Assembly (NCBI GenBank): GCA_037445185.1
Contig: JBBIKZ010000055.1
Location: 1-15,712, forward strand
Length of the DNA stretch: 15,712 bases
Direction: 5' to 3'
DNA from: JANWZL01 sp037445185
GTDB lineage: Bacteria > Pseudomonadota > Gammaproteobacteria > Burkholderiales > Thiobacillaceae
Every line of letters starts with the position of its first letter. Within the stretch, counting starts at the first letter, position 1. Positions 14,080-15,712 of this stretch are shown one piece after another. Under the pieces are notes generated by a model. That model worked only from the letters and a program-made list of their open reading frames with translations. It was not told the DNA's origin and ran no database searches. A program made the translations under genes and the position numbers.

Positions 14080-14709
14080 GTGGCAAGGTGCTGTTTGGAC
14101 CGAAACCTGAATCCTGTAACCCGTCCCCTAAAACTCGTCTGCGGCGTTGACGAGGCCGGCCGTGGCCCCCTCGCCGGGCCGGTGTGCGCTGCGGCGGTGA
14201 TCCTCGATCCCAACCGTCCCATTCCGGGCCTCAAGGACTCGAAAAAGCTCTCCGCCGCCAACCGGGTGCGCCTGGCGGAGGAGATCCGGCACCATGCCCT
14301 CGCCTGGTCCGTGGCCTGGGCCAGCGTGGAGGAGATCGACCGACTGAACATCCTCAACGCCAGCCTGCTCGCCATGCAACGGGCCGTGCAGACGCTGGCC
14401 GTGCCAGCCGAACTGGCCCTGGTCGACGGCAACCGCTGCCCGGTTTTGACCATACCGGCGCGGGCAATCGTGCGCGGCGACGCACTGGAGCCCTGCATCA
14501 GCGCCGCCTCTATCCTCGCCAAGACGGAACGGGATAAAGAAATGCGGCGCCTGGCCGATATCCATCCGCAATACGGCTTCGAACGGCATGCCGGCTATCC
14601 CACACCGGAGCACCTGTCGGCCCTGGCGAAGCATGGCCCCTCTGCCCAGCATCGCCTGAGCTTCGCGCCGGTACGCGCAGTCATTGAGAGCAAGGTTTTC
14701 GACGACTAG
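14080..14709 (+). CDS. rnhB: Ribonuclease HII
   Basis: RNase HII cuts RNA in RNA-DNA hybrids and starts removal of single misinserted ribonucleotides from DNA. The 209-residue reading has CGVDEAGRGPLAGPV with the catalytic D and E, DSKKL, a third aspartate in LVDGNR, and SAASILAKTERD with the fourth acidic residue; GYPTPEHL follows near the end. Two starts are possible: GTG at 14080 without a Shine-Dalgarno, or TTG at 14095 with AAGGTG (14085-14090) four bases upstream, which would give 204 residues. No ATG is available. The first codons are made of degenerate heptamer repeats (14099-14126), which may have replaced the ancestral start. It follows lpxB after 118 bases, as in many proteobacteria. 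Confidence 0.94.
   Translation: MARCCLDRNLNPVTRPLKLVCGVDEAGRGPLAGPVCAAAVILDPNRPIPGLKDSKKLSAANRVRLAEEIRHHALAWSVAWASVEEIDRLNILNASLLAMQRAVQTLAVPAELALVDGNRCPVLTIPARAIVRGDALEPCISAASILAKTERDKEMRRLADIHPQYGFERHAGYPTPEHLSALAKHGPSAQHRLSFAPVRAVIESKVFDD
14099..14126. repeat. Degenerate heptamer repeats within the rnhB start
   Basis: Four consecutive seven-base units read ACCGAAA, CCTGAAT, CCTGTAA and CCCGTCC. They match, with changes, the CCTGAAA/CCTGGAA/CCCGAAA units tandemly arrayed at 15669-15712. They encode residues just ahead of the RNase HII core. Shared origin is inferred from the heptamer phase and composition; this is one of two such sites flanking rnhB-motA. Confidence 0.45.
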
Positions 14710-14721
14710 GAGAGTAGAAGA

Positions 14722-15582
14722 ATGTTTGTGATCGTCGGCTGGATCATCGCCTTGGCAGGCATCTTCGGCGGCTATGCAGCGGCGGGCGGGCATCTGGCAG
14801 CCCTCTTCCAACCCCTGGAGGTGGTGATGATCGGCGGCGGGGCGCTAGGTGCCTTCGTCGCCGCCAACAGCATGCACACCCTCAAGCACACCATTTCCGC
14901 GCTGGTCAGTTGCTTCAAGGGATCGAAATACACGCGCGCCTTCTACATGGAGCTGCTGGCGCTTCTGTTCGAGCTGCTGGCCAAGGTGCGCAAGGAAGGC
15001 CTGATGTCGCTCGAGGCCGATGTGGAGGAACCCGACAAGAGCCCCATCTTCAACAAGTACCCGACCATCACCGCCGATCACCACCTGGTGGAATTCATGA
15101 CCGACTACCTGCGCCTGATGGTGGGGGGCAATCTCAACGCCCTGGAGATCGAGAACCTGATGGACAACGAGATCGAGACCCACCACCACGAGGAGATGCA
15201 TCCCGCCCACGCCGTGTCCAAGCTTGCCGACGGCCTGCCCGCCTTCGGTATCGTCGCGGCGGTGATGGGGGTGGTGCATACCATGGAGTCGCTGCATCTG
15301 CCGCCGAACGAGCTCGGCATCCTGATCGCGCACGCCCTGGTCGGGACCTTCCTCGGCATCCTCATGTCGTACGGCTTCGTCGCGCCGCTCGCCAACGTGC
15401 TCGAGACCAAGGCGAACGAATCGACCAAGGTCTACCAGACGGTCAAGGTGGTGCTGCTCGCCTCGCTCAACGGCTTCTCGCCGCAAGTGGCGGTGGAATT
15501 CGGTCGCAAGGTGCTCTACTCCACCGAACGCCCCACCTTCCGTGAATTGGAGGAAGACATCAAAGCGAGGAAGGGTAAGTAG
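14722..15582 (+). CDS. motA: Flagellar motor stator protein MotA
   Basis: MotA forms, with MotB, the proton channel stator that turns the flagellar rotor. The 286-residue protein aligns along its length with E. coli MotA. It starts MFVIVGWIIALAGIFGGY, has two N-terminal membrane segments and a cytoplasmic domain with R90 and E98, the charges that contact rotor protein FliG. P173 (in GLPAFGIVAAVMGVVHTM) and P222 flank the last two membrane helices. All four residues sit at the same numbers as in E. coli. AGGAGA (14708-14713) precedes the ATG and overlaps the rnhB stop. No motB follows in the remaining 130 bases. It is intact and probably functional; the gene context is unusual. Confidence 0.97.
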   Translation: MFVIVGWIIALAGIFGGYAAAGGHLAALFQPLEVVMIGGGALGAFVAANSMHTLKHTISALVSCFKGSKYTRAFYMELLALLFELLAKVRKEGLMSLEADVEEPDKSPIFNKYPTITADHHLVEFMTDYLRLMVGGNLNALEIENLMDNEIETHHHEEMHPAHAVSKLADGLPAFGIVAAVMGVVHTMESLHLPPNELGILIAHALVGTFLGILMSYGFVAPLANVLETKANESTKVYQTVKVVLLASLNGFSPQVAVEFGRKVLYSTERPTFRELEEDIKARKGK

Positions 15583-15591
15583 GTGTCAGGT

Positions 15592-15655
15592 GTCAGGTTT
15601 CAGGTTTCTGGATTCAGACAAGTATGCGCCCCGCGATGCGGGGCGGAAACCTGAC
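15592..15655. repeat. Inverted repeat around a GC-rich hairpin after motA
   Basis: GTCAGGTTTC (15592-15601) and GAAACCTGAC (15646-15655) form a perfect 10-bp inverted repeat. Between them lies an 8-bp stem CGCCCCGC/GCGGGGCG (15627-15634 with 15638-15645) with a 3-base loop. Further GTCAGG units start at 15585-15590. No T-run follows the stem on either strand, so simple intrinsic termination is doubtful, although the hairpin could protect the 3' end of the motA message. The arms are built of the same heptamer, in opposite orientations, as the tandem array to the right. Confidence 0.6.
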
Positions 15656-15668
15656 CCGATCACAGACC

Positions 15669-15712
15669 CCTGAAACCTGGAACCCGAAACCTGGAACCCG
15701 AAACCTGGAACC
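15669..15712. repeat. Tandem 14-base repeat, cut by the window end
   Basis: Three consecutive copies of a 14-base unit (CCTGAAACCTGGAA, then CCCGAAACCTGGAA twice) are followed by the start of a fourth at the window edge. Each unit is two related heptamers of pattern CCYGRAA. The array continues beyond the window, so its length is unknown. No open reading frame of note uses it here. It occupies the place where motB would be expected to begin. Confidence 0.85.

Noticed and set aside
1..15712. CRISPR arrays, tRNA or rRNA genes, transposases, phage or toxin-antitoxin genes
   Set aside because: None seen: the window is filled by conserved housekeeping genes, and the only arrays are short heptamer repeats without spacers.

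Overview
The window is a GC-rich bacterial chromosomal segment carrying a classic proteobacterial housekeeping cluster, all on the plus strand: rpsB-tsf-pyrH-frr-uppS-cdsA-dxr-rseP-bamA-skp-lpxD-fabZ-lpxA-lpxB-rnhB, followed by motA. The outer-membrane and lipid A genes show a Gram-negative. The gene order, the sequence character of the proteins and the heptameric CCTGAAA-type repeats at the right end suggest a betaproteobacterium, perhaps related to Thiobacillus or other Nitrosomonadales. That placement is inference; no rRNA or other marker is present.

Layout. Positions 1-248 are a divergent intergenic region. It holds the first codons of a minus-strand gene, a helically phased direct repeat, a good extended -10 promoter and a structured leader for rpsB. 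Positions 249-3303 hold the translation and nucleotide block (ribosomal protein S2, EF-Ts, UMP kinase, ribosome recycling factor), with an intrinsic-terminator-like hairpin between rpsB and tsf. Positions 3326-7485 hold envelope and isoprenoid genes: undecaprenyl diphosphate synthase, CDP-diglyceride synthase, DXP reductoisomerase and the RseP site-2 protease. Positions 7490-13961 hold outer-membrane biogenesis: BamA, the Skp chaperone, and the lipid A enzymes LpxD, LpxA and LpxB with FabZ. Positions 14080-14709 are RNase HII.

The genes are mostly tightly packed, with 4-nt or 1-nt stop/start overlaps (dxr/rseP, lpxA/lpxB) and short gaps. They form a growth-linked set that supplies ribosomes, precursors and the outer membrane together.

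The right end departs from this pattern. A full-length flagellar stator gene, motA, follows rnhB by 12 nt. It is followed not by motB but by inverted and tandem heptamer repeats that run off the window end. Degenerate copies of the same heptamer lie inside the first codons of rnhB. I found no evidence of an undescribed multi-gene system. The observations worth following are the rpsB control region, an odd lpxB N-terminus, several starts without a Shine-Dalgarno sequence, and the repeat-bounded rnhB-motA segment.
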